Assembly: GCF_030036535.1 (NCBI RefSeq)
Contig: NZ_CP080387.1
Coordinates: forward strand, 2,283,501-2,347,500
Length of the DNA: 64,000 nt
Source of the DNA: Agrobacterium cucumeris
GTDB lineage: Bacteria > Pseudomonadota > Alphaproteobacteria > Rhizobiales > Rhizobiaceae
Direction: 5' to 3'
This document shows positions 17,646 to 26,627 of this stretch, one piece after another; the stretch's first letter is position 1; each line of letters opens with the position of its first letter. Under the pieces are notes generated by a model that had not been told where the DNA came from, made no database searches, and saw only the letters and a program-made list of their open reading frames with translations. The position numbers and the translations under genes are program-made.

Positions 17646-18733
17646 TGGTTTGCTCCGAAAACCAGCGTGTCCTCCACGCGCCAGACGAGACTGACGGCGC
17701 TACCCGCCGCAACCGGTGTTTCGCCGCCGGAGGTCGCACGTTCCACGGACAATATCTGCCCGCCTGCGGCGATCTCGTAGTGGAGAATATCTCCCGCATA
17801 ATAGACATCGCGAACCTCGCCGGCGATGCGGTTGACCGGCGCTCCATCGAAATCAGGCAAAGCGTCGCCGGCAACCGTCATGGCCATGCGATGCGGCCGT
17901 ACCATCAGGTCGATCTTGCCGGCGTGTGAGCCGGGCGCACGCAAAACCGCATCGCCGACCGTGATGCGATCGCCGGCCGCGTTGCCCACCAGCCTGTTGG
18001 TACGGCCAACGAAGGAAGCGACGAAACCCGTCGCCGGGCGCTCATAAAGATCGTGCGGTGTGCCGAGCTGTTCCAGGCGCCCGCCGTTGAGGACGGCGAC
18101 CTTGTCGCACATGCTGAGCGCCTCGACCTGATCATGCGTGACGAAGATGGAGGTGATGCCGAGCTGTTTCTGGATACGGCGGATTTCGGCGCGCATCTCA
18201 TCGCGCAGCTTGGCATCGAGATTGGAAAGCGGCTCATCGAACAAAAGGATGGAGGGCTGGATGACGAGGGCGCGCGCCAGTGCGACGCGCTGTTGCTGGC
18301 CGCCGGAAAGCTGGGCGGGACGTCGGTCCTCGCGCCCTTCCAGATGCACCATGGCAATGGCTTCACGCGCACGGCGTTCGGCCTCGGCAGCCGGCACCTT
18401 GCGCATTTCAAGACCGAACATGACGTTCTTGAGAACCGTCATGTGAGGGAAAAGCGCGTAGCTCTGGAAAACGAGGCCGATGTCACGTTTGTAAGGGGCA
18501 AGCTGCGTCACGTCCTTGCCGCCAATCGAGATCGAACCTGAGGAGACGGGAGAGAGGCCGGCAATCATGCGCAGCGATGTCGACTTGCCGCAACCCGAAG
18601 GACCGAGGAAGGCAACCAGTTCGCCCTTGGGAATCTCGAGGTTGAGATCATCTACGGCGACCATGGTCTCGTAGCGCTTGGTCAGTGAACGAATCGAGAG
18701 GAATCCGGGCTGCATGATGTCTGAAGTTCCCAT
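17642..18733 (-). CDS. ABC transporter ATP-binding protein, PotA-like
   Basis: Protein of 363 residues. Walker A is GPSGCGKST, the Q-loop is [12 protein letters not shown], the signature is [15 protein letters not shown], Walker B is [12 protein letters not shown], and a C-terminal TOBE-type regulatory domain follows (about 270-363). I chose the ATG at 18733 ([11 protein letters not shown]); 46 further in-frame codons upstream do not look like protein of this family. It energises the two downstream permeases. The 262-bp gap separating it from the binding-protein gene contains a strong hairpin and no gene. Confidence 0.94.
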   Translation of the reverse strand: MGTSDIMQPGFLSIRSLTKRYETMVAVDDLNLEIPKGELVAFLGPSGCGKSTSLRMIAGLSPVSSGSISIGGKDVTQLAPYKRDIGLVFQSYALFPHMTVLKNVMFGLEMRKVPAAEAERRAREAIAMVHLEGREDRRPAQLSGGQQQRVALARALVIQPSILLFDEPLSNLDAKLRDEMRAEIRRIQKQLGITSIFVTHDQVEALSMCDKVAVLNGGRLEQLGTPHDLYERPATGFVASFVGRTNRLVGNAAGDRITVGDAVLRAPGSHAGKIDLMVRPHRMAMTVAGDALPDFDGAPVNRIAGEVRDVYYAGDILHYEIAAGGQILSVERATSGGETPVAAGSAVSLVWRVEDTLVFGANQ

Positions 18734-18943
18734 TCTGGCTTTTTGCCTTTCTTCAGGACATGTCCGGCCGGTTAGGCGCGGAAATGGCCTGTCCCTTGAT
18801 CTATACAGTCGCAGCAGAACTTCGCTGCGCTGTTTCACGGCGTTTCCCGTATCGCAGACATGCCAGGCCAAAGGGAATGCATGTCCGTCTTACCCTTCCC
18901 TCCGCCGACCCCAGTGTCGACAGAGGGAATGTGTTGTTTTGTC

Positions 18944-18972
18944 CTTCCGCAGCCGCATGAGTGATGCGGAAG
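18944..18972 (-). promoter_or_regulatory. Intergenic hairpin downstream of the binding-protein gene
   Basis: CTTCCGCA and TGCGGAAG pair around a 13-base loop, 24 bp past the stop of the substrate-binding protein, with no T-run. Hairpins here commonly stabilise the binding-protein part of an operon mRNA or attenuate downstream transport genes. That role is inferred from position. Confidence 0.5.
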
Positions 18973-18995
18973 ATCTGCCATGCTGCACGAGAGCC

Positions 18996-20036
18996 TTAGC
19001 GGCTGAGCGGAATGACCTTGCGACGCCAGTCCTGTGTGATCTGATCGCGGACCTTTGAAAGACCGATCCAGTCAACCGGAATAACCTTGTCCATCGCCTT
19101 GATGACCGTGCGCTCGCTGACATCGTCGGCAACGGTAGCCTTGGTGTTGGTCGGCGCATAATACATGGCGGCGGTAAAGGCAGCCTGCGCTTCAGGGCTC
19201 AGCGCATAATCGACGAATTTGCGCCCCGCCTCCGACGATGGGCCACCCTTGACGAGATTGAGCGTATTGATCTGGAGGATCGTGCCTTCCTTGGGAAGCG
19301 CAACCTTCATCTTGCCCTTGGAGCCATCGGCATTCACCTGGCTGCGGGCATTCCAGCCCACGCCCAGTGAAACCTGGCCGTTGACGACATTCGGATAGAC
19401 TTCCGGCTTCGGCTCCCAGGTCTGAATGTTTGGCGCAACTTCAGCCATCGCATTGATGCCGGCGTCGATATTCTTGATGAAGTCAGTGCCGCCATTCATG
19501 TGGTCCATGATGATCGTCGTGCCGATACCGACAATATCGGGCGCGCTCAACATGGCGACTTTTCCCTTGAGGGCACTGTCCTTCAGAGCGTTCCAGCTGT
19601 CCGGCGCGGTCTTGATCGCATCGGTATTATAGATGAGCACAAGATTGTCGAACGTCACACCAACGCCGGCCACGCCTTCAAAGCGGGCGTTGGGATAGAG
19701 GTCGCCGACGTTCTTGGTCACGCTTTCATCGATCTTGTCGAACAGACCTTCATCCGTACCGGTTTTGGCAACGGAGACGTCCATCAGCGCGACATCGGCC
19801 TGCGGCGCAGCCTTCTGGGCGCGCAGCGAACCAAGCATGGCGGCGGAACCCTGCTGCGGGAAATATTCAACCTTGATATCCGGATTGGCGGCCATGAAAG
19901 GCTCGATGACGGCCTTGGTGTAACGCTCCTGGAAAAGGCCGCTATAGCCAAGGAACGTTACGGTCTGCTGGGCGTGCGCCGGCAGAGCGGCCGCGCCAAG
20001 CATGAGAATCCCGCTCAGAAGTATAGATTTCTTCAT
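18996..20036 (-). CDS. ABC transporter periplasmic substrate-binding protein, PotD/spermidine-type family
   Basis: Protein of 346 residues with a clear Sec signal (MKKSILLSGILMLGAAALPAHA) and a family-1 type extracellular solute-binding fold (TVTFLGYSGLF, VALMDVSVAK, GVGVTFDNLVLIYNT, then PKEGTILQINTLNLVKGGP). It feeds the PotABC-like importer. GAGGAG stands before the ATG. It sits between an RraA-like gene and the ATPase gene in the operon. Acidic polyamine-binding residues of PotD are not obvious, so a different small substrate is quite possible. Confidence 0.92.
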   Translation of the reverse strand: MKKSILLSGILMLGAAALPAHAQQTVTFLGYSGLFQERYTKAVIEPFMAANPDIKVEYFPQQGSAAMLGSLRAQKAAPQADVALMDVSVAKTGTDEGLFDKIDESVTKNVGDLYPNARFEGVAGVGVTFDNLVLIYNTDAIKTAPDSWNALKDSALKGKVAMLSAPDIVGIGTTIIMDHMNGGTDFIKNIDAGINAMAEVAPNIQTWEPKPEVYPNVVNGQVSLGVGWNARSQVNADGSKGKMKVALPKEGTILQINTLNLVKGGPSSEAGRKFVDYALSPEAQAAFTAAMYYAPTNTKATVADDVSERTVIKAMDKVIPVDWIGLSKVRDQITQDWRRKVIPLSR

Positions 20037-20065
20037 TGTCCTGTTCTCCTCTATTATTATTGGGA

Positions 20066-20085
20066 GTGGCGGACTGGTCCGCCAC
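20066..20085 (-). promoter_or_regulatory. Intergenic hairpin between RraA-like and binding-protein genes
   Basis: Perfect 8-bp stem GTGGCGGA-ctgg-TCCGCCAC in the 62-bp gap. There is no T-tract on the minus strand, so it is likely an mRNA stability or processing element rather than a full terminator. Confidence 0.45.
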
Positions 20086-20098
20086 CCGTAAGGCGGTG

Positions 20099-20764
20099 TC
20101 AGGCGCTCAGCTTGGCCTGAACGAGCTTGTTGGCGCCGGAAATATCCGGCAACTTCTCGCCGTTGCGCAGACGCTCCAGAAGCACGAGTTCAGCTTCCTG
20201 CATGCCGATGGCGCGCTCGGCCATGGCGCGGGCCTGGCTTGGATGAAGGGCGACAACGCCGCTTTCATCGCACAGGATCGCATCGCCCGGATTGATCATC
20301 TGGCCACCGACGCTGATCGGAACATTGATCGCCCCTTCAAGGCCAAGGATCTTGGTGGTGATCGGCGAAGGGCCGCGGCACCACATGGGCATATCGACCT
20401 TGACGAACTCCGAAAAGTCAGTCGCCGGTCCATCGACCACGCCAGCCTTGACGCCGGCCATTTTCATCGTGTTGGTGATGACGCCGCCCCAGCAGGCGTG
20501 GCGGGTATCACCGCAGCGATCGATGAGTACGATATCGCCCGGACGCACAATCTGCGTCAGATAGTGAAGCATGGTCGAATCGGCGTTCGGAATGCGCAGC
20601 GTGACGGCGGTGCCGGCCACCCGCTTGCCCGGAAGGACCGCGCGGATTTCCGGATCGACGAAACCGGAATGAAGCACGTGGCCGATCGTTGCGACTTCGA
20701 CCTTTTCCAGAAGTTCGACGATATCGGCGTCGATCTGGTCCGGCATTGGATTGACGATAAACAT
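20099..20764 (-). CDS. RraA-like / HMG-aldolase-fold protein
   Basis: Protein of 221 residues with the RraA fold: GDIVLIDRCGDTRHACWGGVIT, then VKAGVVDGPATDF and MINPGDAILCDESGVVALHP. Relatives are 4-hydroxy-4-methyl-2-oxoglutarate/oxaloacetate aldolases or regulators of RNase E. The family motif DGxxRD here reads DGPATD, so the Arg needed for aldolase activity is Thr115; Asp116 is kept. The start at 20764 is set by homology (MFIVNPMPDQ). It is 14 bp after the nitrilase gene and part of the same operon, which favours a catabolic role over RNA control. Confidence 0.85.
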   Translation of the reverse strand: MFIVNPMPDQIDADIVELLEKVEVATIGHVLHSGFVDPEIRAVLPGKRVAGTAVTLRIPNADSTMLHYLTQIVRPGDIVLIDRCGDTRHACWGGVITNTMKMAGVKAGVVDGPATDFSEFVKVDMPMWCRGPSPITTKILGLEGAINVPISVGGQMINPGDAILCDESGVVALHPSQARAMAERAIGMQEAELVLLERLRNGEKLPDISGANKLVQAKLSA

Positions 20765-20778
20765 AAGTCTTTCTCCGA

Positions 20779-21582
20779 TCAGAGCACGTGGTGGTTTGCC
20801 ACCGGCACGTTGGCGCGCACCTTGGCCGAATAGTCGAAGTCGAGGGCAGCGCCGGCGGTCCCGACAGTGTCGGAGCACTGGGTGATGATGTGGCCCCAGG
20901 GATCGATGACCATGGAATGCCCCCAGCAGGCCTTTTTGCCGCCCGCATGGGTGCCGATCTGGCCGACAGCCAGAAAATAGGTCTGGGTTTCGACGGCGCG
21001 GGCGCGGGCCAGCACTTCCCAATGGTCCTTGCCCGTCATCAGGGTGAAGGCGGCCGGCAGAACGATCACGTCGGCCCCCCTGTCCCGCAGGGCGCGGAAC
21101 AGTTCCGGGAAGCGGATATCGTAGCAGATACCGCAACCAACCGTCTTGTCGCCGACCTTATAGGTCACCACGTCTTCGCCGCGGGCGACGGAGTCAGACT
21201 CACGGTAGCTGATGCCGTTCGGCGTATCGACGTCGAACAGGTGCATCTTGCGGTAACGGGCGATCTGCTTGCCATCAGGACCAAAAACGAGCGTCGAATT
21301 GTAGAAACGGTTGCCTTCCTTCTCGACGATGGAACCGGCATGCAGCGTGATCGCGTGCTTTCGGGCAAGCCCCGAAAGCAGCGTATAAATCTCGCCATCG
21401 GGAAATTCTTCCCCGCTTTCATGCATCTCCTGAGGATTATCCCCAAGAAATGCAAAGTATTCTGGAAGAACAACAAGGTCAGGATTGTCCGCCTTGACTG
21501 CCTTTTCGATAAGATCGGCAGCCACCTTAAGATTTTCTGCCTTGTCGTTCTGGGTATTCATTTGAACAAGTGAGACTTTCAC
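20779..21582 (-). CDS. Carbon-nitrogen hydrolase (nitrilase superfamily)
   Basis: Protein of 267 residues. The Glu-Lys-Cys triad is E41 (LVVLPEYF), K112 (RYRKMHLFDVD) and C153 (GCGICYDIRFPELFR). The sequence is closest to the omega-amidase/Nit-like group, which hydrolyse amides such as 2-oxoglutaramate or deaminated glutathione. It is the first gene of the operon that includes RraA-like, ABC importer, FAD oxidoreductase and kinase genes, so the imported compound may carry an amide bond. It lies 126 bp downstream of the LysR gene, with a LysR-type box between. Confidence 0.92.
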   Translation of the reverse strand: MKVSLVQMNTQNDKAENLKVAADLIEKAVKADNPDLVVLPEYFAFLGDNPQEMHESGEEFPDGEIYTLLSGLARKHAITLHAGSIVEKEGNRFYNSTLVFGPDGKQIARYRKMHLFDVDTPNGISYRESDSVARGEDVVTYKVGDKTVGCGICYDIRFPELFRALRDRGADVIVLPAAFTLMTGKDHWEVLARARAVETQTYFLAVGQIGTHAGGKKACWGHSMVIDPWGHIITQCSDTVGTAGAALDFDYSAKVRANVPVANHHVL

Positions 21583-21662
21583 GTTGCTCTCCTCTCATGT
21601 TGCGAGGAGAATTAAGAACGGGAACGGTTTTCATGACAAACGGAAAAACTCTATCGGAACCC

Positions 21663-21677
21663 ATAAGGTAAGCTTAT
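21663..21677. promoter_or_regulatory. LysR-type T-N11-A operator candidate
   Basis: ATAAG-GTAAG-CTTAT is a 15-bp interrupted dyad of the LysR (LTTR) box form, 81 bp upstream of the nitrilase start and just after the LysR gene stop. It is the natural site for the adjacent LysR-type regulator to activate the catabolic operon. Confidence 0.55.
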
Positions 21678-21708
21678 AGATTAATCATTTCGTGTTGCAG
21701 CGCAAAAT

Positions 21709-22617
21709 TTAGGCGGCAACAGTCATCCATTGTGTGGTGGTTTCACTGACGATTTCCGTCGCCATGTCGGCAATGGCCCGGGCGAGCGCGTTGTCGCCAC
21801 GTTCCTGATAAACGGTGTGGAATGTCAGGGGCGGTACAGACGGCGCAATATCGAGGATGCGTGCTTCACCGGACTTGATGATGCCGTCCACCAGCACGCG
21901 CGGCAAAGCGCCCACGCCGACCGCCGCTGCCACGAGGCGGGTCATGATCGACAGGGAATTGGAATTATAAATACGGCTGTCAGACAGTCCGTGGGCATCG
22001 AGCAGCGCACGCAATGCCTGATGCGGCTGAGAGCCCGTCGAGAAGGTAAGTAGCGGAAAATGCGCGATATCTTCAAGCGTGACACCTGTTTCCGGCAAAG
22101 GCAGATCCACCGCGCCAACCCAACAGGACTCGAACGTACAGAGCGGCGAATTATAGATATTCGCAGCCATGACCGGTCCCATGATGAAACCGACATCCAC
22201 TTCACCATTTTGAATGCGCTGGGATAATTTCAGGCTGGTATCGATGGTCAGATCCAGGCTGACACCGGGATATTGCTCGTTCATTCGACGAATAAGAAGC
22301 GGCAACCAGGCATAGACAATTGTGTCCGCAGCGCCGATACGCACGGTACCTTTCAGGGCCTCGCGACTGCTCACGATCTGCCGGAACTCCCCGGTCAGGT
22401 TGACGATCTTTTCAGCATGCTGCAGCGCCAGACGACCGGCCGGCGTCAGGTTGACGCAGCGCACATCGCGGGTGAACAACACAACGCCAAGCTCTCGTTC
22501 CAGAGCGGCAATCCTGTTGGAGACCGACGCCTGAGTGGTGTGCAAACGTTCCGCCGCTGCCGAAAAGCTGTTCAACCGTGCAGCCCAGAGGAAGGTTTCG
22601 AGAAATCGCGTATTCAT
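21709..22617 (-). CDS. LysR-family transcriptional regulator
   Basis: Protein of 302 residues. The N-terminal winged helix (FLETFLWAARLNSFSAAAERLHTTQASVSNRIAALERELG) is followed by a two-lobed effector domain from about residue 90. The start at 22617 is set by the conserved MNTRFLETF; a 47-codon upstream extension is unlike the family. It lies directly upstream of, and on the same strand as, the nitrilase-led operon, so it probably regulates that operon. The effector is unknown. Confidence 0.93.
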   Translation of the reverse strand: MNTRFLETFLWAARLNSFSAAAERLHTTQASVSNRIAALERELGVVLFTRDVRCVNLTPAGRLALQHAEKIVNLTGEFRQIVSSREALKGTVRIGAADTIVYAWLPLLIRRMNEQYPGVSLDLTIDTSLKLSQRIQNGEVDVGFIMGPVMAANIYNSPLCTFESCWVGAVDLPLPETGVTLEDIAHFPLLTFSTGSQPHQALRALLDAHGLSDSRIYNSNSLSIMTRLVAAAVGVGALPRVLVDGIIKSGEARILDIAPSVPPLTFHTVYQERGDNALARAIADMATEIVSETTTQWMTVAA

Positions 22618-23096
22618 GAGGTAAAATCTTCTCGCATGGCTCCGCGATCCAGCAATCCAATGCCGGCTTCGTCTTGCCCTTGGCCCTTGTGGTTCGAGTG
22701 TCAGTATGTCCGATGCACACGCCCATAAGCAAGGGATCAGAGCCGAGTCGCTTGGCACGATGGCGGAACGCTCATCAAGCTGCCGAGCTCAGTTATTTTC
22801 CGCTCCTTTTCCGGCCTCCCGAAACATCAGATGTAAGCCAACCCGAGCCACTTCATGGCTGAAGCTTCAACAGGCCCGATGGCCCCCGGAACGATGTGGA
22901 TTAAATAGCGTCCTGCGGTGTTCTCCTGGGTATGACTACTCGCGTACAAAGGAGCTTGCGCCGTGAAATCCCCCTGTTCCGCATCTTCCTGCTTGTGGCA
23001 TTGGCTTGCACGCCCGCGTCTGCCAATCCGTTCTCATCCGCCAAGGGGCGGATATTTTACTCTGGCAGGCCGAGCTTCACCGGTCATCTGAAACAA
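22618..23096. other. 479-bp intergenic region without a recognisable gene
   Basis: Region between the LysR start and the stop of the ABC half-transporter, both on the minus strand. Short frames exist on both strands but none has a convincing ribosome site or family motif. A small GC hairpin CCGCC-aagg-GGCGG (23038-23051) lies 46 bp beyond the ABC gene stop and could help to end the siderophore operon. Confidence 0.5.
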
Positions 23097-24830
23097 CTAC
23101 TGGTGTATCGCCATCGTCCAGCTCTCCATGACAGTCGAGCGGTTCCAAAGCCGGCGGTAATCCTGTGAGGTTTGCAGGAGGACTTCGTGCGTGTCACTCG
23201 CCACCATCGCACCGGCATCCAGAAGAATGATGCGATCGGCAGCGATGATCGAGGGCAGTTTGTGAGCGATGACGAAGAGAGTACGGCCGATGGCAAGTGC
23301 CGAAATTGCTTGCTGGATCGCCTCCTCGTTTTCCGGATCGACGGCCGAGGTCGCTTCATCGAGGAGGATGATCGGCGCGTCCTTGAGGATTGCCCGAGCG
23401 ATACAGATGCGCTGACGCTCGCCGCCTGAAAGCCGGGCGCCGAGAGTGCCAACCATTGTGTCATAACCGTTCTCGAATTCCATGATCGTGTCGTGCACGA
23501 CAGCCGCCCTTGCCGCTGCTTCGACCTCGGCGTCGGACGCGGATGGCCGACCGACGCGGATGTTGTCGGCGATAGTCTCGTTGAAAAGCAGGGTTTCCTG
23601 GAAGACCGGAGCGATCATGGAGGCGAGCACCTGGTCATTGATTTGCCGGATATCCCGACCGCCGATGCAGATCGTCCCGTCATCCGGCTCGAAAAAACGC
23701 ATGAGAAGTTGCAGGCAGGTGGTCTTGCCACTGCCGTTGGCACCGATCAGCGCAACCATCTCCCCCTGCTTTGCCGAAAAGGAGATGCCGGAGAGTGTCG
23801 GCACCTTCCGTCCGCCATGCGTGAAAGAGACATTCTCATAGCGTATGTCGAAGGTATCAGGACGGCTATCGGCATGCGATATAGGCGCCGGCACAGCAAA
23901 GATGGCATCGACATTCCGCCGCCCGATGCGGGCGAGCACAAGCATGGCGGTGAGGCTTGCGAAGTTCCGCGCCGGGACAATCGCCGAAACGATCAATAGT
24001 AAGGCGACAACCTTGTGAATGGTATCCGCGCCCGACATCTCGCCCAAGGTGAGAACGGCGATGAGCATGGCAATGGCGGCCGAGAGCTCGATCGCCATGC
24101 GAAACAAGATGGCAATCGGCGTCATCTGACGGATGCCGCGCCAGGCGCCATGGCGAAGCTGGGCGACGTTTCGGGCAAAGTCTTCCCCTATGTCGTCTTC
24201 ACCTGAGAAGGCGCGCAACACCGAAACACCTTCCGCCTGTTCCTGCATCGCCAGCGAAACGGCAGCCAGGCTGCGCCCACGGCGCTCCAACCCGGTGGCC
24301 AGCCGGCGTTGCGCAAAAACGAGGACGACGAAGCCGATAATCATGGTGGCAACAACTGCAAGACCAGCGATTGGCCAGAAGAGGAGCGCGCCGATCAGGC
24401 AGGCGCAGAGTGCTGCTGCATTGGCGGCTATCTCCGGCCGGGTATAGGATGCATGGTTTTCAAGCCAGAGCACGTCTTCTGACACGGCCTGGATAAGCTT
24501 GCCGCCTTCGATCGCCCGGAAGGCACCCAGCGGCATGCGGATCAGGTGTGCAAGGATCGCCCGTCGCAAACGCAGCCCACCGCCATAGGCTTCGGCATAG
24601 AGTTTTCGTAAAGCTGGCCAAAGCAGCAGGCGCCGGGCAATAAAGATCAGGAGCAGGATGCCGGCGCACCAGAGAGCGGAACGTCCTGAATTTCCACCAG
24701 CACCCTGCCACAGGAAGACCGCGGCAAGAAGCGGTTGAGCGACGAGCAACAGGCCATCGAGCATACGCCCGAGCGAAGCCGCATCCAACCGAGTGCCGAG
24801 GTACAAGAGAGGATCGCGGTCCGCCATCAA
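23097..24830 (-). CDS. ABC half-transporter, fused permease and ATPase (YbtQ/IrtB-like)
   Basis: Protein of 577 residues. An N-terminal ABC-type six-helix domain (about 20-300) is followed by the ATPase with Walker A GANGSGKTT, Q-loop APVFQETLLFNE, signature LSGGERQRICIARAIL and Walker B IILLDEATSAVD. It overlaps its partner by 4 bp, so they form a heterodimer. Although the fold is of exporter type, YbtPQ and IrtAB are known to take up ferric siderophores. The adjoining TonB receptor and AraC regulator point to that role here. Confidence 0.88.
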   Translation of the reverse strand: MMADRDPLLYLGTRLDAASLGRMLDGLLLVAQPLLAAVFLWQGAGGNSGRSALWCAGILLLIFIARRLLLWPALRKLYAEAYGGGLRLRRAILAHLIRMPLGAFRAIEGGKLIQAVSEDVLWLENHASYTRPEIAANAAALCACLIGALLFWPIAGLAVVATMIIGFVVLVFAQRRLATGLERRGRSLAAVSLAMQEQAEGVSVLRAFSGEDDIGEDFARNVAQLRHGAWRGIRQMTPIAILFRMAIELSAAIAMLIAVLTLGEMSGADTIHKVVALLLIVSAIVPARNFASLTAMLVLARIGRRNVDAIFAVPAPISHADSRPDTFDIRYENVSFTHGGRKVPTLSGISFSAKQGEMVALIGANGSGKTTCLQLLMRFFEPDDGTICIGGRDIRQINDQVLASMIAPVFQETLLFNETIADNIRVGRPSASDAEVEAAARAAVVHDTIMEFENGYDTMVGTLGARLSGGERQRICIARAILKDAPIILLDEATSAVDPENEEAIQQAISALAIGRTLFVIAHKLPSIIAADRIILLDAGAMVASDTHEVLLQTSQDYRRLWNRSTVMESWTMAIHQ

Positions 24831-26620
24831 CGCACCCTGCCATTCTCAAGGACGAAGGATCGGGCAGCAGTATGCGAACGCCATTGCCGGGCATAGGCGC
24901 CGTCGAGGGCAAGCAGCGCGTCGTGGTCTCCCTGTTCCATGATGCGGCCGTTCTCCAGGTAGACTATATGGTCGAAGCCGCACACGGAGGAGAGGCGATG
25001 GGCGATCGCGATGACGGTCCGGCCTTTTGCCAGCGCATCCAGGGCCTGCTGGATTTCATGCTGGCTATCCGGGTCGAGATAGGCCGTTGCCTCGTCCAGC
25101 ACGAGGATCGGCGCGTTCTTCAGGATAGCCCGGGCGATCGCGATGCGCTGCTTTTGTCCGCCCGAAAGCCCTTCGCCCCGGTCGAGGATAGTGTTGTAAC
25201 CCTCGGGCAGCGCCATTATGAAACTATCCGCCTGCGCGAGACGTGCGGCTTCGACGATCTCATCCTGCGTCGCCCCTGGCCGGCCGAGCGCGATATTGGC
25301 GCGGATCGTTTGTGAAAACAGGAACGACTCCTGAAACACCGGGGCAAATTGCCGAGCGAGTTCATGCTGCGGGAAAGAGCGGATATCGCGGCCGCCGAGC
25401 GTGATGCGGCCGATATCGGGATCGAAAAAGCGAAGCAGGAGCCGCGCAAGGGTCGACTTTCCTGAACCGCTCGGACCAACAAACGCCACGCTTTGACCGG
25501 TCTTGATATCCAGGTCTATATCCTCCAGCGCGAAACCATCTTCATAAACAAAACCAAGTTTTTCGAAGCGGATATCCTGCCCGTTTTGCAGTCGATCCTG
25601 AATAACCGGCAGGTCTGGCAACCGGAGCAGTGCATCAACGCGTGCCAGCGAGGCCTGCTGGATGCGCAGTCGCCCCATCGCGCCGAACAGCCGCACGCCA
25701 AGCGAGGAAAGGGTGAAGCTCGCAAGCAGGAAGAAGACGAGTACGGAATAGCCGTCTGGCAGCGGATGAAGCCACAGGCCAAGTGGCGCAACGATCAAAA
25801 GCGTCGAGGTGATGGCAAGGAAAAACCAGTTGTTGCTGGACGCGGAGAAGGAAAGCCAGCGGCCAACCACGTCGTCCACTTCCTGGAAAGATGCCTCCGC
25901 CCGGCGAAGATCGCCCGGGCCGATACCATAGGCCTTGATGACGGGCACCATGCGGATCGCCTCCTGCAAAGCAGCATCGACCGCCGTCTGCGCCGCGACA
26001 AACCGGCGGGACAGCCCTCCGTCATGCCTCAGGATCATGGAAAAAGCGATAAAGCCGGCCAGAACCGGCAGGAATGCTGCAATGGCCAGTCGCCAGTCGA
26101 GGAACAGCATGGCAATGCCGATAGCGAGTGGGGCGATCATCACGGCAACGAGGTCGGGGATAAGATGCGCGATGCCATCCTCGATGCGCTCGACATCCTC
26201 CATCAGCGTGCGGCGGATTTCGGCAGCCTCGAAGCGCTGGAGAGCACCGAGCGGTGTGGACCAGAGTTTCCGGCCTATCGCAAGCCGCGTCTGCGCCTGC
26301 ACGTCGATCGCCACCCGATGCGATAGCAGGTTCGATACCATCTGCAGGAGGCAGGACAGTACGACCAATCCCAGAAGCCCGGCCGACCAAAAGATCGCGC
26401 CGTCGCGATCTCCCGCGATGAGCGCCGCCACCGCCAATGCGACCAGCACGGCGACAGCTGTTTCGAGCACCGCGGAGAGGATCGACGCCGCGATGACGAT
26501 ACCCATCCAGCCACGATACCCCTCCGTCAATCGCCAGAGATGGCCGGCAGCCCCACCGCCGGCAACGTCGTCTCCCTGCCCGGCCTCTTCGGGCATGTCA
26601 CCTAATGCATTCTTCGCCAT
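24827..26620 (-). CDS. ABC half-transporter, fused permease and ATPase (YbtP/IrtA-like)
   Basis: Protein of 597 residues with the same architecture as its downstream partner. Walker A is GPSGSGKST, the signature LSGGQKQRIAIARAIL and Walker B ILVLDEATAYLD. An N-terminal extension of about 35 residues precedes the first helix; it has no recognisable siderophore-interacting (FAD reductase) domain, unlike mycobacterial IrtA. It starts 8 bp after the TonB receptor stop. The set receptor, half-transporter, half-transporter and AraC regulator parallels the uptake half of the yersiniabactin locus without biosynthesis genes. Confidence 0.88.
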   Translation of the reverse strand: MAKNALGDMPEEAGQGDDVAGGGAAGHLWRLTEGYRGWMGIVIAASILSAVLETAVAVLVALAVAALIAGDRDGAIFWSAGLLGLVVLSCLLQMVSNLLSHRVAIDVQAQTRLAIGRKLWSTPLGALQRFEAAEIRRTLMEDVERIEDGIAHLIPDLVAVMIAPLAIGIAMLFLDWRLAIAAFLPVLAGFIAFSMILRHDGGLSRRFVAAQTAVDAALQEAIRMVPVIKAYGIGPGDLRRAEASFQEVDDVVGRWLSFSASSNNWFFLAITSTLLIVAPLGLWLHPLPDGYSVLVFFLLASFTLSSLGVRLFGAMGRLRIQQASLARVDALLRLPDLPVIQDRLQNGQDIRFEKLGFVYEDGFALEDIDLDIKTGQSVAFVGPSGSGKSTLARLLLRFFDPDIGRITLGGRDIRSFPQHELARQFAPVFQESFLFSQTIRANIALGRPGATQDEIVEAARLAQADSFIMALPEGYNTILDRGEGLSGGQKQRIAIARAILKNAPILVLDEATAYLDPDSQHEIQQALDALAKGRTVIAIAHRLSSVCGFDHIVYLENGRIMEQGDHDALLALDGAYARQWRSHTAARSFVLENGRVR

Positions 26621-26627
26621 CTTGGGC

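Noticed and set aside
22932..23168. Plus-strand frame with a signal-peptide-like start (FLLVALACTPASA)
   Set aside because: There is no ribosome site, no mature domain, and its end overlaps the ABC half-transporter gene in antisense.
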